From: Oikopleura dioica
Taxonomy: Eukaryota; Chordata; Appendicularia; Copelata; Oikopleuridae
DNA: 64,000 nucleotides
NCBI GenBank assembly: GCA_907165135.1
Contig: OU015568.1
Coordinates: 8,316,501 to 8,380,500, forward strand
Direction: 5' to 3'
Position numbers and translations under genes: made by a program
Notes under the pieces: model-generated
Databases searched by the model: none
Seen by the model: the letters and a program-made list of their open reading frames with translations, nothing else
Told to the model about the DNA's origin: nothing
In this document: positions 10,290 through 23,301 of the stretch, one piece after another
Numbering within the stretch: position 1 is the stretch's first letter
How the letters are laid out: each line of letters opens with the position of its first letter

Positions 10290-13200
10290 AGCGTCTCATT
10301 TTCAATCTTTATTTCTGTCTTACCAGTATCTTAACATAAAAATTAGTGCGCACGAGAATATATAAATTAGTTTGTCTTTGCGGTACTAAAAGATTTTAAT
10401 GTTTCTCTAGCTCTCGAATTAGGAAATGGTTTCTTCGGGCAAATAATAAGGACAAGGTGATGTTCGGAGATCCATGTTGTTAGCTTCTACTTGTTTGATT
10501 ATTTCTTCTGGATTTTCCATTTGGACGATTATGAACATCTTCAGATGTGATCTTCCAAAATGCTCGTTCTACACAATGTCTCTTACTTTAAATAAAACAA
10601 TTAAAAGGGCGATTACAAATGTAAGTTTTCTTCAGTCAAAAGTAGAGTCGACTCTTCTGCGTGTGATCTTATAAAAGAGAAATGCGCCAGCGTCAGAATA
10701 TATACACTGCGAGCAATATTTGAAGAGCCCGTTCCGTCTTGCTTCGCAGTTCCGTATGGTGCCCAGACCGTTATGAGCTCCTATCGAAAAGATGCAAATG
10801 TCCTTTGGGGCCGCTTTATTGCTATAAAAATTCTCTGTTTCTTACAAATCTTACCCGAAAATTAAAGAAAAAAATGTCAAAGAGGAAAGTCAGGAAGTTT
10901 GTTTTTCAGGGTGACCGGGCAAGATGAATGCTATGGATTTCTGTTTATTCAGTTTTTATTCGTTTATAAATTTTAAGAGAAAAAAAATCGATTTTGAATA
11001 CAAAAAGAATGGAAAGATGCATTTCCACGAGCGAGTGCATCTTCCATAATTACGCCTGTCACTCGATCTTTCTAGCGTTTTTTGTCATTTTCGCTTCGCT
11101 CCGCTCATCAAAGAGACTGCCGCTCAGCAGAATAATGAGAAAATGGCATTCGAAATGTTCGATGTGTCTTAATGTATCAAATGTTACTGAGTCTGGTGCG
11201 CGTTTGATGATTTTCTCGCTTTGAATTTGCGCCCCGGTCCGGAACGACCTCACTCACCTGTGAAAATTAACTTCAGATTCTGAAATAACGATGCGCACAA
11301 GCAGCGCACATCAAAAATTCGTACACACTCATTAGACGCTCAAGGTCAGCTGCTGATTATTTGTGACTTTGTGGCAAATTCTACTGTAATTTTCAAAAAC
11401 AAATGCCGGTTTTTTTGTAAAACTCATGTCAAGTGATAAATATTCTTTATTCAAATTATCAATTTAAGCAATTTAAAGATGTTGACAAAAAAGATGCCTG
11501 CCGTACAAGTGGTCAAGATCAGAAAAGATTGTAGGTTTTGTATCGCTTTCATTTCATTTTAACAACTGATGAAATTTATTAATTGCAGCAATTATTTACC
11601 GGTCAAAGTAAATTTACTGATGCAGAAACCTTGGTCTTGAAAACACAGTTATACGATGGGTACCCCCCTAATTTTAAAGCTTTTTGGACTTTTTAGGGAG
11701 TCTACTTTGGTAAGGTAGGTATTTATCCGAGTAGGAAGTTGTGACTTTCGCCATGATGATTGATGTTTTGTTGCATTTCTTCCGGGCGATTTGTATCGGA
11801 CTTGTTCCGTCACGGTGTCCAGCGTTGATAAAAATCGGAAGTAGAGGAACCCTCCTTATCCCTACGGCCAATTAGTCTGATGTCCATTCATACTCTCGCC
11901 GTCCTGCCGCGCCATATGATCAAAGGCACTTCCGCCCATCTGATTATTGGTGATAACGTTTGAGAACCCTTGTTACGGGTCAATTCGCTCTTGCCCCTTG
12001 CGAAAAACATCATAGAACTTTGCGAATAAATGTACTGAAAAGAAAAATACCGGAAAAATGGACGACAGTTTTCTTTATTGAAGTGAAAGATTCGATAAAT
12101 TGTAATTATGTTTCAGATAGATCATTCATCAAAAATTGCCGACGAAGCAGAAAAGAATAGATTGAAAAGTGCGATCTATACATGATATCATCAGATAAAA
12201 AGAACCTAATGGATTGAGGGAAGAATATGATTAATTTTCTGATAACTTATCAGTGATAAGGAGAGTATAATGCCTGTAATTTTGTTCTTTGTTGGACCAT
12301 ATAGTATGAGAGGAAATTTTTGAAGCATCTACAAACTCTACAGAATACTCTAAGGTCGAAAAATATCCCCTTTTCAAAGCTCTCAAAAATTTGCACCGAA
12401 GAACAGGCTGAGGTAATTAATGGCTTGCGCCCTTTTTAGGTTTGTGTGAGCAGCATACCATCAGTGGCCGGGCGTTGACACCTTCCTCTCACGCTATAGG
12501 AACGCATCTGCGGTCATCCGTCATCGTTTTTACATTGTCGCAAAAGAAAATCTTTTCGAAAAGATTCCGCTCCCACGTAAATGCCTTCGCGCGTTTTACA
12601 TAATTCCTACTTCTTGAGTTTTTTGTATGCAGACTTGATTAATTGGCTTCCACTAATCCGTCACCACAATTAGCTTGTTTATTGCAATCTGTTTTGAGCA
12701 GCGAACCTTGAGCTCTGCTCAGGCCGGATCAAAAACGCGCCGCTCACTCTCTCACAACGACTCGCCAGGTAAACTGCTGAGACGTGAAGCTAGAAAACGA
12801 AAATCAGCAGAAATAGAAAAAAGGATTAACGGCGTAAAGTTTCGCTGGTGGGAACACCATTCTTGCGGCAAAAGCTATTAGAACTTCTGAGACGCTCATT
12901 GAGAGCAGCGGCTTTCAACCTGAAGAGTGACGTCTGTCTTGGATCATGGTCAACCGCGGTAATATTTGATGGTTCTTCTTCAAAAAATTCTTTTCAAGCA
13001 ACAACAAATTTTCTTCAAAAATGTTATTCAAACGTATATTTAAGGAGGCCTGTTTCGTAAGAATAAGAGTTATCTAAATTTGTCTTTTTACTTTTAAGAC
13101 AGTGATACCCTTATTTTATATTATCATCAAAACAGCAAGAGAGATCTTTATAAGGAAGTAAAAAACGGAGTTTCTTCGTTAAATCTACAATTATGATAAA

Positions 13201-14320
13201 CCCGTTTTTTGACTGAAATCAATGAACAGCGTCTACGCAATGATATGATCCAAAATAATCGAACAACAGGTAACAGCGTATCTAAATGAGGCAAAAACAA
13301 ATCAACTCCAAAAAAGAAAACCTCGTAAAAGTGCTCGCCACTTCCGTTCTCGCACGCTTTCATGCGTCGTTGACTCGTTTTTTCCCACCCGTGTTTTACG
13401 AAAAGTGTATATCTGATGGATCAGCGAAGAATACAAAGAGGAAGAATCCACAAATTACTGGTTATGGTTGTTTCGCGGAGATCGGCGACGTGTGAGACGC
13501 GCTGAGCCGCGGAGATTACCTCCAACACTTTCGCGCTGAGCCCTAGGACTAGAACATTTCAACGCGGATTTATGAAAAGACAATTGTCGACACTAGAAGT
13601 AAATCCATTCTCAGACTTTGAGTTAAGCCATTATTGATTGTTCAAAGGCGTCAAAACTCTCACGCCTTTTTCAATAATAATAACAGCTTTTCTATTGATC
13701 ATTTCCGGTGAAAATGAATTTTAGCGTCGTGACGCCCTTATTTTTTCAGTTGAAATGGTCGAGAATAGTTCAAGACTATCAAAAATAAGTCTCGAAAAAT
13801 TCTTGAGCCTGGGAACCGGGCGCTGGCGACAAAAAATGTCGAATTTCCGCCCGCTCGTCCGAGCCCACTCTCGAGCAGCACTTGTTTATCTTTCGTGATG
13901 CCGCCTTAGAGTGAGTCCTGTCTTTGATTTTCAACCCTCTTTCTTAAATTCGAGATTTTTGATAACGAATAATGCAATTTCTTTCCCACGAAAGACGACA
14001 ACAACTTCAGATTCCCTCAAAAAAGACACTTTTTCTCAAAGTAGAATAAGGGTGTTACTGCTTTAAATATGTTTTTCGGTGAAAAATTTATTTTGTGAAC
14101 TTTTATAGTCCCTTTCTTGAATAACAGAAATCTACTTAGAACTTCGCATCTTTCGGCATTATCCTTTTTAATCATCAATTGATTACCTTCTTTTATGTAA
14201 ATTTCATATATAAAGTATATTCGCATGAATGGATTTGGTAGTTATCGGAGTGTATCACCTCTCGCTCTCTCTATTAACATATATTTAAACACATCTAATA
14301 GAGAACTTCAAAAATAAGAA
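10290..14320. other. Gene-poor interval
   Basis: Four kilobases without a gene I can support. Open frames here are short, low in complexity and lack splice partners. A possible worn ankyrin-like exon near 11.7-11.9 kb is listed separately. GC-richer patches near 12.4-12.9 and 13.3-13.9 kb could be regulatory DNA, but nothing specific can be read. Confidence 0.6.
11674..11871 (-). pseudogene. Possible ankyrin-like exon remnant
   Basis: A 65-codon frame contains INAGHRDGTSPIQIARKK, which resembles the turn and first helix of an ankyrin repeat (loop, then G-T-P-L-x-x-A). A second reading frame just upstream has a protein-like stretch (DHMARQDGESMNGHQTNW). No convincing splice partner or start was found, so this could be a lost exon or chance. 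Confidence 0.2.
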
Positions 14321-14895
14321 TGAACCGTGGCCAGCTTATCGCTTCACTCCTCAAGTCAAAGGTAAACATGGAACTTCTATTTTTTTATCACTGAGATTGA
14401 TTCATATCCTTCCAAGTTAGTATAAACTTGCCTGTTTTGAGGAATAAAAATCTTTAAAAAAAATTATTTAAAAAATATTTTTAAAATTATTAAAAAAAAT
14501 AAAACCTGAAATTGGAACTTATCGACTTGAAGAAAAAAAGTTAACAGTCAAAAAAAGTGTGTTGAAGCGGATAATAGGTTTTTTGGCTTATCGCTTGTGA
14601 AAATATTTTTGCAAGGAAGTGCTCGGCCCATCGATCGCTCATTGTGCTCACTTCGTCTTCAGCAGGTCGCTAAGCTCAAGTGCACCTGCACCAAAAGCTC
14701 AACTTGGACTCGCTCATTTCCGATTTTACACTTGAGAATCGACAAGTGCTTATGCATTCGATTTCCATTAGTTCCGAGTCTCCAGGTTCGAGGCTTATTG
14801 TATTGAAATTTTCCAAGTGGAAAAAGTTCCGTTCAGTTTTTCCTTCTGCTATGAAATCAGGTAGAACGATGTCTACCCCCTTAATGATTTCATAA
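14321..14895 (+). CDS. Possible small two-exon gene, unrecognised
   Basis: An ATG at 14321 opens MNRGQLIASLLKSK, followed by a good GTAAAC donor. About 340 bp downstream a protein-like frame reads VHLHQKLNLDSLISDFTLEN and later SESPGSRLIVLKFSKWKKF, ending in front of a GTAGAA donor. I could not find an acceptor that joins the two in one frame, so they may not be one gene. The product is not recognised. Confidence 0.25.
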
Positions 14896-14959
14896 GTTTT
14901 AAAATTTACTATGTTTCCTTCAAAATTTAACATTGACCGCGTCGTTTACGGACTTCGCT

Positions 14960-16662
14960 TGGGAGAGCGGTGTCTGCCGGATCGTTAAGTTCCTTTGAAG
15001 CGCTGTCGACTTCCTCTCAAATCCGTTTTTGAAGAAGTCCTGGGAGTCGACGGAAGCGTCTGTCATCAGATGGCGCTAAATACCATTATCCGCAGCTATT
15101 AGTGTTGCCCAACTGGAGCGAGTGGAATCGTAATATATATTTTGCTCGATGGATTTATTCATTCTTAGTTTGTACTTTGAGCGCCGTTAATATGTATCAT
15201 TCGGCTCGTTTTGGAAGCCATAGTATCAATTATTCTCTGCACTAATTGAAATTTTTAACCCTCTGAAGTTAACATGAATTGGATGACTTTCTTTATATAA
15301 AAAAGAGACTTCCAATAAGGCGGCATTTTTATTTTAAAATTGAGATAAATATAACAAGTTGGTATTTATAGAACCAAACCTCTTTATCTAGTACCTGATG
15401 AATGATATTATCAAGCTTTTCAAAGCAATTATGTGTGTTTATCAATATATCGCAAGGTGTAACTTGTTTTATTCGGACCTTATCTGAAACAAGGAGCATC
15501 AATTTTTGAAACTACGAAGGCTAGTTTACCCCTTTAAAAAAGAATGACAGCTTTTACATTTGATTTTCTTGGAAACAATAATGCCAGGGAGGGTTGCATG
15601 ATCTTTTGCGCAAGAATTTCCGGTCGGAAGCAGCCGTGACTGTACGACAATTGACAGTTGTCAATGTCTAGTTCGCCCTAACCTCCGAAAAGGCGCTAGC
15701 TTAGCTGCGTTTAATGCAGCTAGCCAACGAAGGTAGCAATTTTCGTGCAGGTACGAATTAACTATCAACTTATCTAAGCTCCCTCTTCGGCTGCCGTCGC
15801 AAATTGGCACCTCGCGATCCCACCGAGAGTGCCCGCGGGCCTCCGAGTTCCTCTTCAGGAGCTCATCCGGATTCCACATAAAAACTAATGTTCCAATGCT
15901 TTTTAACTTATATTTGAGTACCCAATTAATAATGGCCCATTATTATTACTATACTGGCTGTATAAATACAATCGGTAAATTATTTTATTGGTAAACATTC
16001 AAGTGAAGCTTTATTGTTACTAACTTACCTTTATAGTTGTCCTTTGGTAGGATATAAAATTTAGTTGCTTTGAAGAAACGAATATATAAACTAACATAAA
16101 ATAGGGATCATCATCGAAAATAACATTGAAAACTCAAGAAATACAAAAAATGAACACAGATCTATCCGAAAATTCTTGAAAAACCTGAAAATATGGTTCA
16201 TTAATCATGGTAAAAATACTGATTATGTTATGATTAGCAATAATAGCATCGCTGCATGCGTTAATGTTTTACGGCTGCAGTTGGTGCTCAGCGAAAGTGG
16301 AGTAAAAGTGTGATAGGTGGCGCTGTGTGGTTGGGATCGGCGTCGTCCCGCTCCGGTCGCTCGGGCCGATTCGATTTCGCTGGGGCTGCTAGGGGGCGCT
16401 CGCACGCTGCCACTGTGGCGAACGTAATTCCCGGTTAGGGCAGCTCCGCCGCTCTCTCGGAGTAATTGTACCTGATAGAGAATGGTAGGTAGCACCCGCC
16501 AGCCGCATATAAACCCATAATTTACACCCCCATAATTTCGCCTTTAATTTTTCACTATCAACCCCTCCTCCAGCTAATAACGGTCTCGGAAGGCAGGAAT
16601 CATAGAGAAAAACGAAAGAAAGAGAACAGAAAGACACTCAGCGATAGCACCCTCCTTTAATT
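14960..16662. other. Upstream region of Dlx, no gene seen
   Basis: No supported gene. A GC-rich block at about 15,600-15,870 and another at about 16,220-16,500 stand out from AT-rich surroundings. The second lies directly upstream of the Dlx TATA box and is the likely proximal promoter. The rest is probably intergenic regulatory DNA of the developmental gene downstream, which is an inference from position only. Confidence 0.5.
16508..16513 (+). promoter_or_regulatory. Probable Dlx TATA box
   Basis: TATAAA lies 150 bp upstream of the Dlx start codon, next to a GC-rich block and before an AT-rich, ATG-free leader. Position and sequence fit a core promoter; there is no direct evidence of transcription. 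Confidence 0.4.
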
Positions 16663-19600
16663 ATGGTTGTTCAGCTCGGTTCAAACGAGACAGCTGGAAT
16701 GAGCTACGGTTACACTGGCTATCCCGACTCGGCCTATGGAACAGCATCGCGAGGAAGCAATTACTACTCCGGCGTTTATAATAACTCCTCATCGTCGTAT
16801 CCTAGGAATGGGTCGAAATAAAAATAAACTCAGTCCAATTTTGCACCATCAGGAAGATTTTTCGAAACAAAGATAAAATTCTCCTTCAATTTTCGACCCT
16901 TGAAAAAGCTCGAGTCTTATCAATTCTTCCCCCACAGGAGGCCTCGCAGCTTCGTCACAGTATGCAGCTTTTGCCCAGTCTGGCTACCCGCCACTTGGAT
17001 TCACGGACAACCCATTCGGTAAGTCGTTTTTTCGGGATCGACGGGCAATAAATAGCACTAGAATACGGAGAGCGATAGTTGGCATCAGAGGGGCCATGCG
17101 CATTGGGCATAGTTGAGGGCATGCAAGGTGTTATATGGCTCGCCGCGGTGGGCATATTTGTGGCGGTTAGGCTTCATAAACCCTTCCCGTCACGAGGCAT
17201 GAGGTGAAAGAATTTCTCTCCTTCGATCTCCCCTACCCCAAGATAAAGTGAAAGAATTTTTATTTACGGGTAAATTAAAAGAGAGACTCGAGTTGAATTT
17301 TCTTCTTTATTTTTTGCCCGAACTTTTGCTTGGAAAACTAATTTTTGAACGATTTTTGGCGAGATTGAGTGAAGATTTCTTACAAAATTTATCTGGCGTA
17401 AAAATATCCGCCCGTGGAGCGATACCCGAGTTAAATTGCCCTGTCGCGCATAAGGATGTAAAGGGTCGTGGTGATGGCTCCATTCCAACGTAACTAGTAA
17501 CAGAAGATTTTATATACATTCATAGATATAAAGTGAGGTAGATTTTTTTTTGATAAAAAGAAGTACTAAACTTTGTGACTCTCTCTTTTTATTGGTGAGT
17601 GAGTGCTGCAGCGACTAGCTGGCTGCGATGATTCCTAATTTATCTTTGAAGCAACCTTGAAGCGACGTCGCAGGTGCCCAGTAAGCGACACTCTCTTCAA
17701 AGAGGCCCCTAGACTCATAAAATCACTTTTTTTTTTCTACCCAGTCCAGGCTCCCTTCCCACTCGTCCCTGTTTATTGCAAGCGCCCATAACTGTCCAAT
17801 CCGTACCGCTAATGTGTCGTAAAACGGGCGTAATTAACACCCTCCACCGCGAGATAAAAATAATAACGATCGGATAGATTGTGACAAGAAAGAACTTTAG
17901 AATCACTTTCAGATTCTAGCGTTTCTGGACCAAGTAAGCTAGAATATGCGTTTTATACACGGTGAGTGAGTAGTAAATTCCCAATAAATCATCGTCAAGC
18001 TCGGTAACGGGCATTCTAGTGCGGGTGGCTTTTCACGCTGGTCCGAGATGATCCGGCGTTGATCCGGCTGAGTGTTTTTGCCACGAGCGGCGTCCTCATT
18101 TACGGATAAAGCGGCTTTTGCAACAGTCGCCATAGATGCCTCTCCAAAGACGGGATCGAGTTGGGTTGAGTAGTATGCACAGGTCAAATGTGTTAATGAT
18201 AGATTATGAAATTGTCATATTCTGACAAAGTTCTGAGAAGGTCAAATCCGGAGGGTAATCGCGAGAATGACCCGAATGGATTAACCGAATCGCGATCGAG
18301 TAACTTTCGCGCGAAGAGATTACTGAACTTATAGGTACAGATACTGTATTTCTACGGCTACAGTAAACTTTTTTTCGACGGTCACGTGATCATCTAACTT
18401 TCCTAAACGTCAAAAAACGCGGTGATGATCACGAGTCTGTTTTTGAAAAGTTTTTCACCGGCCAAGTGGAAATTCTATTTTGGGCGCTTTCACTCACTCA
18501 GGTGGATCTCTTTTTCGCCGCGAGAGAGTCATGAGGGAAGAAGGGCTTGAAAGGGGAGTAGTCGCGCTGCAGTAGTGGAAGAGTCATCGGACACTGACGA
18601 AGGGCTCCGATATCGAGCTGATAAATTTAGAATCGAGGCGAGATAAATTTCTATTTTGTTTTTCGAAGATCGACAAATTGAGTACTCTTGATACGAAAAA
18701 GAGCTTTTATTCAATTTTCATGAATATGAACAGTTGAAATTTTTCCATTATTCAAAAGTTTGATGTTCTTGGAGAATATATTTTAAACGCTGGAAAAGTA
18801 TCAATTTGTGAATAAGCAAAGTTTAATTTTATCACTTTAACTTTTGAGTTTTTCTGAATCAGCGGCTGAAACCATCGGTAATATAATTTATATATCCTCC
18901 GATGATTCAACATCTGTCTGTCAAAAAGTCTACCCCTTCTTCTGTATTCATCAGCGGAGGAATAAACAACAAACAGAATCATGAGAAGAGCTAATGATTC
19001 CTAAAAGATGAAGCGTCGGAAGAAAAAATGACTTTTGGTCTTGCGTGAATAATGAAAAATGAATTAGAGCGGAAGATGAGACTCACTTCAAACGGCGCTA
19101 ACTTTTTGTGGTCAAGGTGCTATCTATCATTTAAAAAAGCATTTGCTCAAGCACCGGATAATGTTCCATCCTCCTTATCACCTCTAGAACTTCGCTAGAG
19201 GGGCGGCGGATTTTTACATGCGCAGAATTTTGGTTAATAGAAATTCTAGTGCAGGGTTAACGACAGAAGACGGTTAGGGTTAGGGTTCAAGATGAATTTT
19301 TAAAGATACTTCTTAAGAAAGTTTCCTTATTAAATTCTTCAGATAGTGGGCTCCTGCCAGACTCAAAGGGCAAAAAGAAGAAGATGCGAAAACCACGAAC
19401 GATTTACAGTTCACTTCAACTCCAGGAGCTGAACAAACGCTTCAATCAAACGCAATATCTGGCATTGCCGGAACGTGCTGAGCTGGCCGCTTCGCTCGGG
19501 CTCACACAGACACAGGTAATTTTTCCCTTGATTTTTTCAAAGGCCGTTGAACTCGAAAGATTAAAGTTCAGTAGAAGATATGATCCGCTTTTGTATGCGC

Positions 19601-22600
19601 GTTATTAGATAGCGGTATATCAATTAGCTTTAGGTAATTATTTTGACGCAAAAGGACATCATCGTGTAATTACTTTCGGACTCAAACAACCAGAAGACGG
19701 AAATGATTATGTTCATAAACCATCTCAGAGGGTATAATTTAGCTAACTGGCCAATTAGACACTTGTTTCCTTAATTTTTGCGTGAACGTGTTACATTGCC
19801 AATTACGCCGTAAATTTGCCATTCTGGACCAGCTAGAAAAACAAAGCCACTTGTACGCCCATTAATTCCATCTAACGGGGGCCCCCTGAAACACGGGGTT
19901 TTTTAAGAGGCCACAGATTTATTCTCAAACGGCGCGTTTTTTTCTCATAGTAAACTTGGAGCCATCAACTTGAGGCAGTAAATCTACAGGCCATGACGAC
20001 TTCATAAATGTCGACCATGCGTATTAACTTTCGTAACATTTTTTTATTAAATGCTTACTCTTGCATTTTCGATAATTAAAGAATTGAGGGTTTTGGAAAA
20101 TAACTAATTTTCAACCAAACTTTGAGCATAATTAACAATACCTACCTCTTCAATTTCTTCTCAGTATCAGTTTTTTTTCTTCTTCTTGCAGCAGGTGTGG
20201 GGCACAAGAGGAGTGCCTGCTTACTCAAATTCACTGCGAGATATCCGTGAGAGATTCATTCTAGCACCGGATAGATGAAAGCTCCGGTTCCGCGCTTTCA
20301 TACTTACAAATCTGAAAATTGCCCTCTCCGATTTCTAGTCTTGAAATTTTTCGCCAAAAGTTTGTTTACGGAATTTCGAATTTTTTAAGAAAAAGAGAAG
20401 CTCAGTAATCCGCCCATGAGGTCAGAAGCATTGATGGTTATTCCCAGAGCTTAGCATCTGATTCGGGTATTTACGACTTTCCCACTAGTTTTTAACACGA
20501 TCTGCATTCTTATTCACCGGCTAGAGGCATTAACTAAGACTCTCAACTTGAAATCAGCTTATGAAGGTCCAAGATTGTCAATCAAACTTCCGAATTTGCG
20601 CCGATTTCGGTGACAAATTTTCCAAAGTCAGATGAACAACCCAACTCCCAGAAAAGTCGAAAAGTCTAGTTGACAATCTTGGCGAGAGCTTCTCGTAAAT
20701 AGCAGACTCTCACAAGGACTTAAAACTCAAAACAAGATAACAAAAACAACGCGTGAGCGATGTAACTTCTGTGTTAAACAATTAAGTTATGTAGTGGTGG
20801 TTTTGTACCAAGTAGTAAGGTCTTACGAAAAAACTCCTTTCCGGATGCGGAAGTTTGTCGCGCGGCTAAAAAACAGCGGCGACCCACCATATCGACCAGA
20901 CGGAGCCGTACAGTAGTCGGTAGATTTTTTTTTCTCCGTTTTCGCGCTTTTTAAATTTAACGGCAGCGGGAATATTTACGACGGATGAAGATTTTTGCGA
21001 CAAGGATGCATTTTTATGCGTTTTTGAGTTCGTGCTCCGAGGTGAAGCGAGAGGGGGGCTTTGATTTTACGATCTCTCTATTCCAGATTTTCTCGTTTTC
21101 CTCTTTTCCCGCTGTTTGCCAATGTTGTATTGAAGATGGATGGGCGTATTAGTCCTACTCCATCATCGAGCTGTGTGAAAATAACCCTCAATAGACACTG
21201 TTCTCAATCATTCTCGGCCCTTTCTTCCTCGTTTTTTTGTGGTAGAGAATTTTGGAATACTGAATATTCTTGGATCATGATAAAATGAAATTATAATGCC
21301 AGTTGGCGGCTTTTTCTTCCTTGATTTCGACATAAAACTGAAATAAAATTCAGCAAGGAAGGTAGCGAGAAGCGTCGATTTCTTCGGAAGACAGATCTTC
21401 TTATAGAACCCCGATATTGTTCATTTTTGAATGAGAAGAACTCGCTGGCTCCAAATTTTTGAAGCATTCTTAGAAGTACTTTCGCAAAAAGCACTTGTCC
21501 ATTAATTAGAATCTTTCTCCGCGGTCAGCTTGCCACTTCCTGCTGGAACATAGCTCGATCACGTGACCCTTCCGCTCCGGTGGCACCAACCGGTCGCCTC
21601 GTGGGAAGAAATTTGTATTTTTCTATCGCGGGCGCGAGCGCTTCAAAGGCGCGCCGCCGACTTCCTTGGGCAAGTTATATTTGTTCATCCGGTGGCCCAT
21701 CTCCACCACCAAGCAACAAAAATGCCATGTGAAAAATAGCTTAGAGAAATTTTTCTAGAGATTCCACAAGCTTTATGAAAACAGAGATTTTGTTTTTGAA
21801 CGGGGGCGACTTTGATCTGCCGCCTTTCGCGCGGGCGAAACTTGATTAGGTATATATAAATATTTTCTGAAGAACTAAAATAAAAAGCCCCTTTACTTAG
21901 CCCTTTCCATATATTTCCACCTTATCAGCCCTTTTAAAGATGATTCTGAAGAGATTGAGTTCACCAAACCTAACCCTAACCTTAGACCATAAGGGTGTCA
22001 ATATCTTAATTCTTGGACCACAATCTAGTTGTAAATCTGACTCTAGGAAGGCTTAGCCCCTTAAATTCAATTCATTTCTGAGTAATTTTCAGTTGAGAAA
22101 GTTTAACGTGAACTGGGCAATTGAGGGAAGATGGCAATTTCGGTTCAACTAAATATAATAGTTGAAAATAATTTAAATGCGGCGATAAGGCCTGGGTTAG
22201 ATCACCAAAGTGCCACTCTCGGCTGGGTAATTGATACGCTATATGTAGGCTGCTCACAAATTGCGGCTCAGACTTGTAATTACTGTGAACGTGATCACGT
22301 GTCATTATTACATAGCTCTATAATTTTAGCCATTTTAGCGGCTTATCATATCTTCTACTTACTGACAACTGGCTCATTATGTGATGTAACGTGCCGAAAG
22401 GAATTAGCGAATTAGAGAATTTAACGTTCCTTTTCAGGTCAAAATCTGGTTTCAAAACAGACGATCCAAATACAAAAAGCTGATGAAGCAAGGAGGAGTT
22501 TCAGTCAAAGTCGAAAATGATGGTGGAAGTGGCGCTGGATCTGATAATGAAGGCGGACCTAATGGGTAAGTGAAAACCTTAACTGTATTGAAAATTTTAT

Positions 22601-23301
22601 CTGTTTGAGTTTTCAAGCAACTGTTGCTTTGATAAGCAAATTACAAACATTTTCAAGATGACATGAACGCCGCAGTCTTCTATTTCTAAATATACGTTCA
22701 GTGATGATGATGAGGAAGATCAGTCTGAACACTCCTCCCCCAACGCCTCTTCTCTTCTGAATCAATCCAACGGTCTCATGCCCCGCTCACCCGGCTCCAA
22801 CCTCGGCGTCCCGTCAATGCCCTCTGGATCACCAACAGCCGGTCTCCCTGGCCTGACAGCATCAGCAACAGCTTCTCGTTTGGAACAAGAAGCTCTCCAG
22901 CACCAAGTTCAATCAGAAGCTGTTTCTGCCAGTGTCGCCGGTGTTCTCGCCAATGGCTTGAGTTCCACGCACGTTCCTACCGTCACCTCTCCCGACAGTC
23001 ATGCCGACAACTCGCCTACCTATTCGGCTACAGCGGCTAGCACCGGCATCCCCACGCTTACTGGTAGCATCGCCAATCAAATCAGCGACTCTGGATTGAC
23101 CGGATCAGTTGCGGCTCTCCTGACGCATCGTCAATCGACTCAAAATCCTTCATCTCCACATCCGCCGCGCTCAACCCTGCCAGCCTCCTTCCCAGTTCCT
23201 ACACCTCCTCAGTGGACTTCTCCTCCCACGCGGTGGGCGGCCTCCCGACGAGTCTGTCCTGGGCGGCTGGCTGGCCCCAACAAGCTTATTACAAGCAATA
23301 A
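16663..23301 (+). CDS. Dlx: Distal-less homeobox transcription factor
   Basis: Nuclear homeodomain activator for appendage, nervous-system and epidermal patterning. Exon 1 starts [20 protein letters not shown]. Exon 2 (about 16938-17018) ends LGFTDNPFG. Exon 3 (19343-19515) holds a basic run and the homeodomain start [19 protein letters not shown] through [13 protein letters not shown]. Exon 4 (22438-22565) continues [20 protein letters not shown]. The intron inside the homeobox between TQ and VK is at the usual Dlx place. Exon 5 (from 22702) is acidic, then Ser/Pro/Ala-rich. The last 60 codons read [17 protein letters not shown], then [14 protein letters not shown] and a stop at 23299-23301, a typical Dlx C-terminus. 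This tail is in a different frame from the start of exon 5, so a small unseen intron or a base error lies near 23,080-23,180. The exon 1-2 join also lacks a clean GT-AG pair. A poly(A) signal is near 23,552. Confidence 0.95.
17019..19342. other. Dlx intron 2 (2.3 kb)
   Basis: Starts GTAAGTC and ends TTCTTCAG. It is far longer than the usual 30-50 nt introns here. No open frame is convincing. It contains short GC-richer stretches among AT-rich DNA and is a natural place for enhancers of the developmental gene; this is inference from size and position. Confidence 0.6.
19516..22437. other. Dlx intron 3, inside the homeobox (2.9 kb)
   Basis: Starts GTAATTTTT and ends TTTTCAG. No nested gene is seen on either strand; open frames are short and unsupported. 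GC-richer patches near 20.8-21.1 and 21.5-21.9 kb could be regulatory. Confidence 0.6.

Noticed and set aside
15661-15879. GC-rich minus-strand frame of 72 codons
   Set aside because: High GC lowers stop frequency; no recognisable domain or splice partner, so treated as non-coding.
19267-21985. Short TTAGGG-like runs (near 19,275 and the complement near 21,967) as telomere traces
   Set aside because: Only two or three units each and placed within a Dlx intron; not enough to call an interstitial telomere.
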